This document shows positions 1 through 8,202 of a stretch of 46,279 nucleotides of DNA, piece after piece. This DNA comes from Bacteroidota bacterium (GTDB lineage: Bacteria > Bacteroidota > Ignavibacteria > SZUA-365). Positions within the stretch are counted from its first letter, which is position 1. Each line of letters starts with the position of its first letter. Below the pieces are notes generated by a model that was not told the origin of the DNA, did not search any database, and saw nothing but the letters and a program-made list of their open reading frames with translations. The position numbers and the translations under genes were made by a program. The DNA lies in assembly GCA_003246455.1 (NCBI GenBank), contig QKAF01000013.1, positions 1 through 46,279 on the forward strand, given 5' to 3'.

Positions 1-468
1 ATGCTTGACGAATTAGATATTCTGATCCTGGACACCCTGCAGAGAAACGGCCGCATCAAGCGCAGCGAGCTGGCGGAGGTGGTGAAGCTGTCGCTGCCCG
101 CGACGAGCGACCGTCTGCGCAAGCTGGAGGATCGGGGATACATCCGGGGTTATGCCGCGGTTCTGGACCCGGCGAAGTTCGGGAAAGACATCACGGCGTT
201 CGTGCAGGTGTCCGTCGATACCTCGCTGCACTACGACAATTTTCTCAAGCACGTGCAGAAAAGTCCGGAAATCCTCGAGTGTCATGCCATCACGGGCGAA
301 GGGTCCCATCTGCTCAAGATCCGGACCGACAATACCGCCGCGCTGGAGCACGTGCTTTCCCAGATACAGTCCTGGAAGGAAGTGCGGCGGACGCAGACGA
401 GCATCGTCCTGTCGACGACGAAAGAAACGTTGAACATCAATCTCAAATCATTTTCCCCCCAATCATAG
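1..468 (+). CDS. Lrp/AsnC family transcriptional regulator
   Basis: A 155-residue protein with the usual two-part Lrp/AsnC layout. An N-terminal winged helix-turn-helix (about residues 3-55, with [21 protein letters not shown]) is followed by an RAM/ligand-binding αβ domain (about 65-145, with the [15 protein letters not shown] core). Family members bind amino acids and act as dimers or octamers on nearby promoters. The gene ends 13 bp before glnA and the glnA Shine-Dalgarno overlaps its stop codon, so the two are probably co-transcribed and the regulator probably senses nitrogen or amino-acid status. The ATG is the first base of the window, so promoter and start context cannot be seen; the length fits a complete family member. 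The specific ligand is not deducible. Confidence 0.9.
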   Translation: MLDELDILILDTLQRNGRIKRSELAEVVKLSLPATSDRLRKLEDRGYIRGYAAVLDPAKFGKDITAFVQVSVDTSLHYDNFLKHVQKSPEILECHAITGEGSHLLKIRTDNTAALEHVLSQIQSWKEVRRTQTSIVLSTTKETLNINLKSFSPQS

Positions 469-481
469 AGGAACAAACGCC

Positions 482-1912
482 ATGAGCGACGCGCGCACCG
501 ACGCTATTCGCAAAGTATTCGAAACGATCAAGGACAACAATGTCACCATGATCGACTTCAAGTTCATGGACTTCCCCGGTCAGTGGCAGCATTTCTCCGT
601 ACCGAAGCACCAGCTGAGCGAAGACAGCTTCGCCGAGGGCTTCGGTTTCGACGGCTCGAGCCTTCGCGGCTTCAAGGCCATTCACGAAAGCGACATGGTC
701 ATCATCCCCGATCCCGCGACCGCGATGATCGATCCGTTTGTAAAGGAGCCCACGCTCAGCCTCATCTGCGATATCTACGAACCGCTGACGATGGAGAAGT
801 ACGAGCGGTGCCCGCGGAATATCGCCCAGAAAGCGGAGCAGTATCTGAAATCGACAGGGATTGCCGACACCGCCTTTTTCGGACCGGAAGCCGAGTTCTT
901 TATTTTCGACGACGTGCGCTATTCCACCGGGGAGAATCACTCGTATTACGAAGTCGATTCCATCGAAGGCGGCTGGAACACCGGACGCGACGAAGGTCCC
1001 AACCTCGGGTACAAACCGCGTTACAAGGAAGGCTACTTTCCCGTTCCGCCGACCGATCACTTCAACGACCTGCGGAACGAAATGGTGCGCGTCCTGATGG
1101 AATGCGGACTGGACGTCGAGACGCAGCATCACGAAGTCGCTTCGGGCGGACAGTCCGAGATCGATCTCCGTTTCGCCCCGCTGCTCAAGTCCGCGGACGA
1201 CCTGCTCCTCTTCAAGTATATCATCAAGAACGTCGCGCACCGGAACAACCGCACCGCCACCTTCATGCCCAAGCCCGTGTTCGGAGACAACGGTTCGGGA
1301 ATGCACGTGCATATGAGCCTGTGGAAAGACGGGAAGCCGCTGTTCTACGGCGACCGCTATGCAGGACTGAGCGAAATGGGTCTGCACTTCATCGGCGGTC
1401 TGCTCAAGCATGCGCCCGCACTCTGCGCGATCACCAATCCGACCACCAACAGCTACAAGCGCCTGGTGCCCGGATTCGAAGCGCCGGTGAACCTGGCATA
1501 CTCGCAGCGCAACCGTTCCGCGTCCGTGCGCATTCCGATGTACTCTTCATCGCCGAAAGCCAAGCGCGTGGAATTCCGCACCCCCGATCCCAGCACCAAC
1601 CCGTATCTCGCGTTCTCGGCCCTGCTGATGGCGGGACTCGACGGCGTCATCAACCGCATCGATCCGGGCGAGCCGCTGGATAAGGACATCTACGACATGG
1701 CACCCGAGGAACTGAAGAATGTACCGTCCACGCCGGCGACGCTCGAGGAAGCGCTGATGGCGCTCGAACGGGACCACGACTTCCTTCTCAAGGGCGGCGT
1801 CTTCACGGAAAGCGTCATCCAGACATGGATCGACTACAAGATGAACCGCGAAGCCAAGCAGATCGCCCTGCGGCCGCATCCGTTCGAATTCGGACTGTAT
1901 TTCGACGTCTAA
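482..1912 (+). CDS. glnA: Glutamine synthetase, type I (adenylylatable)
   Basis: A 476-residue class I glutamine synthetase, which makes glutamine from glutamate, ammonia and ATP as a cytosolic dodecamer. Visible landmarks are the GFGFDGSS segment of the N-terminal β-grasp domain, the [14 protein letters not shown]/glutamate-binding segment, NRSASVRIP, and the [16 protein letters not shown] signature. Near the C-terminus [11 protein letters not shown] aligns with the E. coli adenylylation loop (NLYDLPPEE), making Tyr404 the expected AMP-accepting tyrosine. The partner adenylyltransferase glnE is present at 23870-26806. An AGAGGAA Shine-Dalgarno overlaps the stop codon of the upstream Lrp-type gene, and a strong hairpin terminator lies downstream. 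It is not the GSIII form common in many Bacteroidota. Confidence 0.97.
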   Translation: MSDARTDAIRKVFETIKDNNVTMIDFKFMDFPGQWQHFSVPKHQLSEDSFAEGFGFDGSSLRGFKAIHESDMVIIPDPATAMIDPFVKEPTLSLICDIYEPLTMEKYERCPRNIAQKAEQYLKSTGIADTAFFGPEAEFFIFDDVRYSTGENHSYYEVDSIEGGWNTGRDEGPNLGYKPRYKEGYFPVPPTDHFNDLRNEMVRVLMECGLDVETQHHEVASGGQSEIDLRFAPLLKSADDLLLFKYIIKNVAHRNNRTATFMPKPVFGDNGSGMHVHMSLWKDGKPLFYGDRYAGLSEMGLHFIGGLLKHAPALCAITNPTTNSYKRLVPGFEAPVNLAYSQRNRSASVRIPMYSSSPKAKRVEFRTPDPSTNPYLAFSALLMAGLDGVINRIDPGEPLDKDIYDMAPEELKNVPSTPATLEEALMALERDHDFLLKGGVFTESVIQTWIDYKMNREAKQIALRPHPFEFGLYFDV

Positions 1913-1952
1913 GCGTCGCTGCGCTCCGCACGTGCGCCGCTTGCGCGGCGTG

Positions 1953-1987
1953 CAGGAGGCAGGAGGCAGGAAGCAGGAGGCAGGAAG
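1953..1987. repeat. Short tandem repeat, five 7-bp units
   Basis: Five consecutive 7-bp units of CAGGAGG or CAGGAAG lie between the glnA stop and its terminator. A GC-rich hairpin (CGCCGC, loop TTGC, GCGGCG, 1935-1950) comes just before. The units are non-coding and look like slippage-type low-complexity DNA; no function is implied. Confidence 0.85.
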
Positions 1988-2002
1988 CCATTAACACGAT
2001 GG

Positions 2003-2036
2003 ACCGCTCCCATGGTTGTCATGGGAGCGGTTTCGT
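2003..2036 (+). terminator. Rho-independent terminator after glnA
   Basis: A perfect 12-bp stem (ACCGCTCCCATG at 2003-2014 pairing with 2020-2031) with a 5-nt GTTGT loop, followed by TTTCGTT. It ends the lrp-like/glnA unit and faces the convergent lipoprotein gene. Confidence 0.88.
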
Positions 2037-2070
2037 TATGATCCCCGCCGATCGATGCCTGTGCCCAATG

Positions 2071-2613
2071 TCAGTGGCCGATTACCCAGGGGTGTATGTA
2101 CTGGAATGCCAGGACAAATCCCACCACCGCGCCACTGACAAGGCCGTAACCGATCAGGGTCCGCAGCCGTTCTTTTTCGCCCTCCTTTGGATCGATCAGT
2201 GTGACCTCGGCGGGCTCGTCGGTCGGCCGGTTTGCGTATCCCGCAATGAGGATCCCTGAAACGCGTCCATCCGCCAGGGAGAAGCCCGTCTCTCCGGTAC
2301 TGCAAAACTGTGCTTTTCCATCTCTGTACGTAACGATGCTTTTGACCTGCGGCCAGATCGCGACGAGACTGTCGAGCGCGAAGAGACGGTCGCCGCTGTC
2401 CTGTACCGTGCCGCGCAGGAATCGCTGTCCCCGGGTTTCTCCGATCACGCCCGTTCCTCCCTTTATGAGATATCTGTTCGTGGAGGTATGGACGGACAGA
2501 TCCCAACGCAGCAGCGCATCGAAATACCCGGCGCCCTCGTCAGGACGCATCGTCATGGTAGATGAACAGCCCGCGAGTGCGGAAAGCAGTATGATGCAGA
2601 GAAATGCCTTCAT
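2071..2613 (-). CDS. Hypothetical lipoprotein
   Basis: A 180-residue protein with a clear lipoprotein signal: MKAFLCIILL, then a lipobox ending in LAGC with the lipidated Cys at residue 16. One hydrophobic stretch near the C-terminus (about 153-172, GYGLVSGAVVGFVLAFQYI) may be a membrane segment. I do not recognise the central domain. A good ribosome site (AGAGGGG, 7 nt before the ATG) supports the start. It is convergent with glnA and divergent from the DUF1801 gene. Probably an envelope protein of unknown role. Confidence 0.7.
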   Translation of the reverse strand: MKAFLCIILLSALAGCSSTMTMRPDEGAGYFDALLRWDLSVHTSTNRYLIKGGTGVIGETRGQRFLRGTVQDSGDRLFALDSLVAIWPQVKSIVTYRDGKAQFCSTGETGFSLADGRVSGILIAGYANRPTDEPAEVTLIDPKEGEKERLRTLIGYGLVSGAVVGFVLAFQYIHPWVIGH

Positions 2614-2805
2614 CCCGAAACCCCTCTTGGACGATGGGAAAACTCATCACGCGGGAAGATACGAAAAAGTATTCAGCGGTATATTTTCTCGCATCTGTGT
2701 TTTATTATGCAGGGAACCGATCCCGGAAAGACATGCAAATCGCACAGGCCGGAGCGTGGGCGTGCTCCCCGGCGAATTCGAACGAACCCTGACATGGAGG
2801 AAGAG

Positions 2806-3219
2806 ATGGCTGAACTGAAAACACGGGCAAATGACGCCAGCGTCGACGCATTTCTCTCCGCGGTGGAGAACCCGGAGCGGCGGGAAGACTGTTTTACCGT
2901 GCTGGCGCTGATGAAGAAAATCACGAAGGAAGAACCCCGCATGTGGGGACCGAGCATTGTGGGCTTCGGCACGTACCGGTACAAATACGCGAGCGGCCGC
3001 GAAGGGGACTGGATGCTCACGGGATTCTCTCCGCGGAAACAGGCGCTCACGGTGTACATCATGGCGGGATTCGCGCGCTACGATGAGCTCATGGCGAAGC
3101 TGGGAAAATACAAGACCGGGCAGTCCTGTTTGTATATACGGAAGCTCGGGGATGTGGATATGAAGGTGCTCGCAGAGCTTGTCAAGCTGAGTGTCGCGCA
3201 CATGAAAAAGCAGAAATGA
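2806..3219 (+). CDS. DUF1801 (YdhG-like) domain protein
   Basis: A 137-residue cytosolic protein of the DUF1801/YdhG family, recognised from the MWGPSIVGFG, YRYKYASGREGDW and KQALTVYIMAGF blocks. The family has an iron-chaperone-like (frataxin-like) fold; its biochemical role is not settled. The start was set at 2806 because GGAGG at 2796-2800 is ideally spaced for it. The open frame reaches back to 2707, but that extension is Arg/Pro-rich and unlike the family. An ATG at 2794 lies too close to the Shine-Dalgarno. The stop overlaps the start of the next gene by 4 bp, so the pair is translationally coupled. Confidence 0.85.
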   Translation: MAELKTRANDASVDAFLSAVENPERREDCFTVLALMKKITKEEPRMWGPSIVGFGTYRYKYASGREGDWMLTGFSPRKQALTVYIMAGFARYDELMAKLGKYKTGQSCLYIRKLGDVDMKVLAELVKLSVAHMKKQK

Positions 3220-3707
3220 GTGACGCCATGCCGCGTCCGGATCCGGAACGTGCGCGGAGTCTCCGCCGCTACATTCGCATCGGCCAGACCACGGGCGGTT
3301 TCGTCCTCCTGCTGGGAATGGCGCTTCTGATACACGGGGCAGGCTGGAGCACGCGACCGCTGCCGTATGCGGCGTTCGGCGGGGTCATAGCAGTCACGGG
3401 ATTCGTTTTCATTCGCTACTTCCACCGATCGGCAACACGGCTGCAGTGGATTTTCCGCTTCGGCGTGCCGTTCGCAATGCGGGTTTCGGTCAGGATGGCT
3501 GACAGCGGGGAATTCGAGGCGCAGCTGTTCGAGGAGGACGCGCAGAGCGGCGGAAGGGTCGTCCGATACGTGGTCCCGATTCAGACACCGGACGCGACCG
3601 CAGCGACGGAAGGGGAGCCCCTTGCCTGCGCGGTGTACCCGGACCCGGAGTCCGGGCTCCCTGCGGTGATACGGACGGAGGATGCGGTGTACTGGGTGCG
3701 GGGCTGA
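3216..3707 (+). CDS. Small membrane protein of unknown function
   Basis: A 163-residue protein not matched to a family I know. An Arg-rich N-terminus is followed by two predicted transmembrane helices (about residues 24-42, TGGFVLLLGMALLIHGAG, and 50-67, PYAAFGGVIAVTGFVFI). A soluble tail of about 90 residues with β-strand character follows. This two-helix-plus-soluble-tail architecture resembles small envelope proteins with a cytosolic or extracytosolic β domain. The ATG overlaps the stop of the DUF1801 gene (ATGA), implying co-translation. Confidence 0.7.
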   Translation: MSDAMPRPDPERARSLRRYIRIGQTTGGFVLLLGMALLIHGAGWSTRPLPYAAFGGVIAVTGFVFIRYFHRSATRLQWIFRFGVPFAMRVSVRMADSGEFEAQLFEEDAQSGGRVVRYVVPIQTPDATAATEGEPLACAVYPDPESGLPAVIRTEDAVYWVRG

Positions 3708-3810
3708 CAGGTGACCCGGTGAAGGGATGATGGGCGGCCAGGTGAGGAGAAGGCCTGCGGTGACGCAGCATGCTCTGCCCCTGCAGGGAAAGGGGGATTT
3801 CGATTGATTT

Positions 3811-4449
3811 CTAGAACCGGAACTGCATGCCGAGTCCGTTGGGATTCGGCAAGAGCTGAAGACTGGCTTCGTCGGAAACGTCAAAGCTGAACAGCGCCGC
3901 GTCGACATAGGCGTCCGCGAGCTGCAGGAGGTATGTCACCAGCAGCCACCAGCCGTACGTGTCGCGCCTGTCCCGGTAGAATTCACGCCAGCGTTTAAAG
4001 AGCAGATCCCCGTTGGGCTTATCCTTGGTGATCGTCGCTTCGTACCAGGCGTCGTACTTCGTGTAATTGTTGTGTTCGGTGACAACGCCCCAGACGAGAA
4101 ACCCGGTAAGCCCCACGACCACCGGCACTTTCAGGTACGAACGATTGTAAAGCTGCCCCCAGCCGGGAACCACCGCCGAACGGAGAACCGCACCGAGACC
4201 GGATTTCGTCTCCGGTTCCTCGATGACCGGAACTCCGATCCCTTCCTTCAGCGTGATGCGCATCGAATCGTCCGCGGTTTCCGTATCCGCCTGCGGCTGC
4301 TTTCGAAGCATGATGCTGAGGGAATCCTTCTCGCCGAGGGGCGGGGCGGCGTAGTCCTTTTTCAGCGTGACTCGCGCGGAATCGTCCTGCGCCAGCGCTG
4401 GATGCGCGCAGGCGATAAGGATGAGCAGGATGGACAGCGTTCGTCTCAT
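3811..4449 (-). CDS. DUF5683 domain-containing exported protein
   Basis: A 212-residue protein with a signal peptide (MRRTLSILLILIACAHPALA, cleavage before QDD). A linker contains two similar short segments ending in R-x-TLK (RVTLKK, RITLKE). The DUF5683 core starts around residue 85 with AVVPGWGQLYNRSYLKVPVV and contains a membrane helix and a second hydrophobic stretch (WWLLVTYLLQLADAYVDAAL). DUF5683 is typical of Bacteroidota and relatives; its function is unknown and it is likely an envelope protein. It is divergent from ddl, with 175 bp between the starts, and no clear terminator is visible in 3708-3810. Confidence 0.85.
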   Translation of the reverse strand: MRRTLSILLILIACAHPALAQDDSARVTLKKDYAAPPLGEKDSLSIMLRKQPQADTETADDSMRITLKEGIGVPVIEEPETKSGLGAVLRSAVVPGWGQLYNRSYLKVPVVVGLTGFLVWGVVTEHNNYTKYDAWYEATITKDKPNGDLLFKRWREFYRDRRDTYGWWLLVTYLLQLADAYVDAALFSFDVSDEASLQLLPNPNGLGMQFRF

Positions 4450-4624
4450 TCGATCAACTTAGCATGCATCCGTGGGAGAAACAATGCCCCTGCGCCGCCG
4501 GGGGCGGCATGCACGCATTCCGCGCAGCGAGCATGGGCTCGCTTCCGGTCGATGCCGGGATTGCATCTCCCCGGACATGGCAGTAATTTTCATGCCTGTA
4601 TCATCTCCATTGCCTGTGAGTGCG

Positions 4625-5758
4625 ATGAATCTCAAAACCATTGCTGTGATCTTTGGCGGACGTTCCGGCGAGCACGAAGTCTCGCTGGTTTCGGCCGAAT
4701 CTGTCATGAAAGCGCTCGACCCGGCGCGCCACAGGGTCGTCCCCATCGGCGTCGACAAGGAAGGACGCTGGTGGACGGGACCCGGCGCGATGCCGTACCT
4801 CCGCCGCGGCGAAGGCGCGCCGCCGGAGGACTGCCGGCCCTGCCTGCTGCCGCCGGATCCTACCCGTCGTTCGCTGCTGGTCCTCGGTGACGGCGGCGGG
4901 GAAGAGATTCCCATCGACGTGGTGTTCCCCGTGATCCACGGCACCTTCGGTGAGGACGGGACGATGCAGGGGCTTTTCGAGCTCGCCGACCTGCCCTATG
5001 TCGGGGCCGGCGTTGCCGGATCCGCCGTGGCGATGGACAAGATTCTGCAGAAGCGGCTGCACCGCGATGCCGGACTTCCCGTCCCGGCATTCCTCCACTA
5101 CTATTCCACCGCCATCCAGGAGCGTGCCGAGGAAATCGCCGCGGAAGTGGAATCGGCGCTGGGCATGCCGCTGTTCGTCAAACCGCCCAACCTGGGGTCG
5201 AGCGTCGGCATCAGCAAGGCCCGGAATCGCCAGGAGCTCGTCACCGCCCTCATTCACGCCGCGCAGTTCGACCGCAAGGTGCTTGTCGAACGCGCCGTGC
5301 CCGAGGCGCGGGAAATCGAAGTCGCCGTGCTGGGCAACCAGGATCCGGTCGCGAGTATCCCCGGCGAGGTGGTGCCGAGCAACGATTTCTACGACTACGA
5401 TGCAAAGTATGTCGATAACGCCTCCGCGCTCCACATCCCGGCCGATCTGCCCGACGGACTTGCCGAACGCGTACGGACGCTCGCGGTCAAGGCCTTCCGG
5501 ACGCTGGACTGCGAGGGGATGGCGCGAGTGGATTTTCTGCTTTCACGCGTGGACGGCGCGCTGTTCATCAATGAAATCAATACGATCCCCGGTTTCACAT
5601 CGATCAGCATGTACCCGAAACTGTTTGCCGCCGCAGGAATTCCGTATCCCGAACTGCTCGAACGTTTGATTTCCCTGGCACAGCGCAGGCACGCCGAGCA
5701 GCGCGCGCTGCTGCGCTCATACACGCCGAAAACTGACTGGCATCGACGTGACGGCTGA
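4625..5758 (+). CDS. ddl: D-alanine--D-alanine ligase
   Basis: A 377-residue ATP-grasp ligase that joins two D-alanines for peptidoglycan precursors. Landmarks are the N-terminal VIFGGRSGEHEVSLVSA, the FPVIHGTFGEDGTMQGL signature, the ATP-grasp lysine region PLFVKPPNLGSSVGISKA, and the C-terminal metal-binding FINEINTIPGFTSISMYPKL. The start was chosen at MNLKTIAVIFGG because the family begins just before the VIFGG strand; the open frame continues upstream to 4472 without family similarity. The 3' end overlaps the following GTG-started methyltransferase gene by 11 bp. It stands alone rather than inside a mur/fts cluster. Confidence 0.96.
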   Translation: MNLKTIAVIFGGRSGEHEVSLVSAESVMKALDPARHRVVPIGVDKEGRWWTGPGAMPYLRRGEGAPPEDCRPCLLPPDPTRRSLLVLGDGGGEEIPIDVVFPVIHGTFGEDGTMQGLFELADLPYVGAGVAGSAVAMDKILQKRLHRDAGLPVPAFLHYYSTAIQERAEEIAAEVESALGMPLFVKPPNLGSSVGISKARNRQELVTALIHAAQFDRKVLVERAVPEAREIEVAVLGNQDPVASIPGEVVPSNDFYDYDAKYVDNASALHIPADLPDGLAERVRTLAVKAFRTLDCEGMARVDFLLSRVDGALFINEINTIPGFTSISMYPKLFAAAGIPYPELLERLISLAQRRHAEQRALLRSYTPKTDWHRRDG

Positions 5759-6392
5759 CATCAATACCCCCGGGTTCTGGGATGCCGCCTACCGTGAGGA
5801 TCGCGACAACTGGGACATGGGGACCCCCACGCCGGTGTTCGTCGACCTGCTCGAAAGGATGGAGATGGACTTTCGGCCGCTCGGCGGTCCGGATTTCTCG
5901 TCGCTCGGGCGCGCCCCCCGGGTCCTGATCCCCTGCAGCGGCAGAGGTTACGATGCGCTGCTGTTCGCGGAGCGCGGTTGGGAGGTCACGGCGGTGGATT
6001 TTTCCGCAGAACCCCTGCAGTGGCTGGAAGCGGAAAGGAGCCGGCGCGGTCTCGATGTTCGCGTGCTGCAGGAGGACATGTTCGCTCTCGGCGGAGAGCG
6101 GTCTCCGCAATACGACCTTGTGCTCGAGTATACCTGTGTCTGCGCCATCGAACCGGCGCGGAGGACCGAGTTTCTCGCATTCGCCGCGCGGGTGCTGCCG
6201 CCGGGAGGCGCGCTGCTCGCGCTGCTTTTCCCGGTCGACGGCCGTCCGGGCGGTCCGCCGTTCTCGATCGACGTCGATACCTTCAAGCAGGAAGCGGCGC
6301 GCGCATTTGCGCTCGTCCATGAAAGTATCCCCGACACGTCGGTGAAACCCCGGCGCGGCAAGGAACGCCTTCTGCTGTTCACGAAATCATAG
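5748..6392 (+). CDS. TPMT-family SAM-dependent methyltransferase
   Basis: A 214-residue class I methyltransferase. The N-terminal pattern FWDAAYREDRDNWDMGTPTP matches the thiopurine S-methyltransferase family (FWD..Y....W..G.P.P). The SAM site follows as RVLIPCSGRGYDALLFAERG, with an acidic residue after the next strand (VTAVDFS). Bacterial relatives methylate thiols, halides, or selenium and tellurium compounds; the substrate here cannot be told. Translation starts at GTG 5748, inside the ddl 3' end, so the two are coupled, although no functional link with D-Ala-D-Ala synthesis is known to me. Confidence 0.85.
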   Translation: MTADINTPGFWDAAYREDRDNWDMGTPTPVFVDLLERMEMDFRPLGGPDFSSLGRAPRVLIPCSGRGYDALLFAERGWEVTAVDFSAEPLQWLEAERSRRGLDVRVLQEDMFALGGERSPQYDLVLEYTCVCAIEPARRTEFLAFAARVLPPGGALLALLFPVDGRPGGPPFSIDVDTFKQEAARAFALVHESIPDTSVKPRRGKERLLLFTKS

Positions 6393-6476
6393 CCCCCTGC
6401 ACGGCGCCGGCCGATTCCACGGGGCGCGGCTGAATACCGCCCATGTCCCCCTGCAAACCGCGCAGGGCCTTTCCTG

Positions 6477-7079
6477 ATGAGAGAATACCGTATGTCTGAC
6501 ACGTCTCCACACCCCTCCTCCGAATCGCTGCGGAAGCTCCGGCACGAGGAGATACTCCGGACGGCGCCGGAAGAGATTTCCGCGAAGCGGCGCCATCCGA
6601 TCGTCATTGTGGTCGATAACGTCCGGTCGCTCTACAACGTCGGATCGATTTTTCGAAGCTGTGACGGAGCGCTGGTGGAAAAACTGTACCTGTGCGGCTT
6701 TTCCCCGTATCCTCCGCGGAAGGAGATCGCGAAAACGGCGCTCAGTGCGGACGAATCGGTCCCGTGGGAGTATGTCTATGATGTCTGCGACGCGATTCGA
6801 ACGCTGAGGTCGGAAGGGTGGCGTATCGCGGCGCTGGAGCACACCACCGGGAGCATTTCCTGCTTCGAAATGACCACAGAGATGTTCCCGCTCGCGATCG
6901 TGGTGGGAAACGAGGTGGCCGGGGTTTCGGACGATGCGCTGGCGCTCTGCGATCTGGCGATTGAGATTCCCATGTTCGGGACAAAACAGTCACTCAACGT
7001 CGCGGTCGCCACCGGTATCATCTGCTTCGAAAGTGTTCGCGCCCTCTCCGCCGATTTCCCTTGCCAGAATCATAAATAG
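6477..7079 (+). CDS. SpoU/TrmH family RNA 2'-O-methyltransferase
   Basis: A 200-residue protein with all three SPOUT knot motifs: NVRSLYNVGSIFRSCDGA (motif 1), IVVGNEVAGV (motif 2), and IPMFGTKQSLNVAVATGI (motif 3). It is expected to methylate a ribose 2'-OH in tRNA or rRNA. It lacks the N-terminal L30e-like substrate-binding domain of RlmB and so resembles short TrmH/TrmL-like proteins. The exact RNA target is unknown. Two in-frame starts compete: ATG 6477 (AGGG nine bases upstream) and ATG 6492 (GAGAG eight bases upstream). A second SpoU-family gene, rlmB, is at 16992-17714. Confidence 0.9.
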   Translation: MREYRMSDTSPHPSSESLRKLRHEEILRTAPEEISAKRRHPIVIVVDNVRSLYNVGSIFRSCDGALVEKLYLCGFSPYPPRKEIAKTALSADESVPWEYVYDVCDAIRTLRSEGWRIAALEHTTGSISCFEMTTEMFPLAIVVGNEVAGVSDDALALCDLAIEIPMFGTKQSLNVAVATGIICFESVRALSADFPCQNHK

Positions 7080-7093
7080 TTCAGATTTTGTGC

Positions 7094-7126
7094 CTTGGAT
7101 TTCCCCCCGGGGAGATCTATATTTTG
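7094..7126 (+). promoter_or_regulatory. Candidate promoter with Bacteroidota-like -7 box
   Basis: CTTG at 7094-7097, a 20-bp spacer, then TATATTTTG at 7118-7126. This resembles the TTTG / TAnnTTTG promoter of Bacteroidota (one extra T). It lies about 48 bp before the exported mini-protein start. An overlapping TATAAT (7129-7134) is an alternative -10 but lacks a recognisable -35. Confidence 0.4.
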
Positions 7127-7173
7127 GATATAATATGTCCCAAAAACACCATTATTAATACACAGGAGCACCC

Positions 7174-7440
7174 ATGAAGAAAGTTCTCAGCCTCGTCGCG
7201 ATGTTCGCCCTTGCGATGTCCCTGAACACTGCCCACGCGCAGGACAAGCCGAAGGAAACCGCCAAGAAGGAAGCGAAGACCGAGTGCAGCACCGATGCCA
7301 AGAAGGGCGGATGCTGCGATCACAGCGCCACCAAGACCAAGAAAATGGCCTCCAAGAAGGATTGCGGCGACAAGTGCGGCGATGGATGCGAAATGGCCCA
7401 CAAGACCAGCACCAAGAAAGACGAAGCGAAGAAGAACTGA
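7174..7440 (+). CDS. Small exported Lys/Cys-rich protein
   Basis: An 88-residue protein with a clear signal peptide (residues 1-22, cut after AHA). The 66-residue mature part is extremely polar. I count 18 Lys, 6 Cys and 2 His, with cysteines arranged as one single, one CC pair (GGCCDH) and a C-x3-C-x3-C cluster (DCGDKCGDGC). It has no recognised domain. The cysteine spacing and charge suggest metal binding or disulfide crosslinking in the periplasm, but that is inference. AGGAG lies 5 nt before the ATG, with its own candidate promoter and a strong terminator, so it is a monocistronic and probably well-expressed gene. Confidence 0.8.
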   Translation: MKKVLSLVAMFALAMSLNTAHAQDKPKETAKKEAKTECSTDAKKGGCCDHSATKTKKMASKKDCGDKCGDGCEMAHKTSTKKDEAKKN

Positions 7441-7515
7441 CGCGCTTCTTCTGTCAGAACCGGGAGTTTTCGGGACAGTTCCGATGAACCCGCGGTTTCA
7501 AAGAAGTATTACGAC

Positions 7516-7548
7516 AACGCCCCGCCAAATGGCGGGGCGTTTCATTTT
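7516..7548 (+). terminator. Rho-independent terminator
   Basis: An 11-bp perfect stem (AACGCCCCGCC 7516-7526 with 7531-7541), a 4-nt AAAT loop, then TTCATTTT. It ends the exported mini-protein gene and may also work weakly for the convergent YqaA-like gene. Confidence 0.9.
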
Positions 7549-7599
7549 CGGTGCGCGGACCGGGTCGTGTGCGGATCTGGCATCCGACGCCCCGCGAAA

Positions 7600-8202
7600 C
7601 TAGAAAACGTATTTGACGGCCACGAATCCCAGCACGAGGAGGACGACGAACGCGATCGACAGCTTGTCAAAGTACTTGTCGATGAAGGTTTTGATCGATG
7701 GCCCGAATTTCCAGATCAGGCCGGCGACGAGGAAAAACCGTGCCGCGCGACCCAGTGCGGATGCGACGAGGAAGGGGATGAACGGCATCTGCGTCGCGCC
7801 GGCTGCGATCGTGGCCACCTTGTAGGGAATGGGGGTGAATGCCGCGGCGACGAGGAACCAGACGCCCACCGGTCCGCGGTACGCTTCCTCCACGCGAAGC
7901 CAGTAGTGGTTGGCGTTGTAAAAATCGATGATCGGCCGCCCGACGATTTCCATGAGTTCATAGCCGATGAAATAGCCGAAAATCCCGCCGAGTACGGATC
8001 CCAGAGCACAGACGGCGGCGAAACGCATCGACTTTGTCGGCATGGCGACCGCCAGCGCGATAAGGAGCACATCGGGAGGAACCGGGAAGAACGACGATTC
8101 CATGAAGGCAATGATGAAAAGCGCCCATAGCGCTCCCGGCTTGGTCGAAAATCCCTCGACCCAGTTGTACATTTTTCGAATCCAGGCAAATAACGGCTTC
8201 AC
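7600..8202 (-). CDS. YqaA/DedA (VTT-domain) family membrane protein
   Basis: A 200-residue polytopic protein of the YqaA branch of the DedA/VTT superfamily. The diagnostic stretch is FMESSFFPVPPDVLLIALAVA near residue 40. It is followed by a Gly-rich helix (LGSVLGGIFGYFIGYEL), a re-entrant AFTPIPYKVATIAAGA segment, and the GRAARFFLVAGL Arg-rich motif of the family. DedA relatives are implicated in lipid carrier or phospholipid translocation; a specific substrate cannot be assigned. It is divergent from the flavoprotein gene across a 264-bp gap in which I found no further feature I can support. Confidence 0.9.
   Translation of the reverse strand: MKPLFAWIRKMYNWVEGFSTKPGALWALFIIAFMESSFFPVPPDVLLIALAVAMPTKSMRFAAVCALGSVLGGIFGYFIGYELMEIVGRPIIDFYNANHYWLRVEEAYRGPVGVWFLVAAAFTPIPYKVATIAAGATQMPFIPFLVASALGRAARFFLVAGLIWKFGPSIKTFIDKYFDKLSIAFVVLLVLGFVAVKYVF

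Noticed and set aside
1953-1987. Tandem CAGGAGG units considered as a CRISPR remnant
   Set aside because: Units are 7 bp and contiguous, without spacers; simple tandem repeat.
7129-7134. TATAAT as a standard sigma-70 -10 box
   Set aside because: No matching -35 at 16-18 bp; the overlapping TATATTTTG with CTTG 20 bp upstream fits better, though neither is proven.
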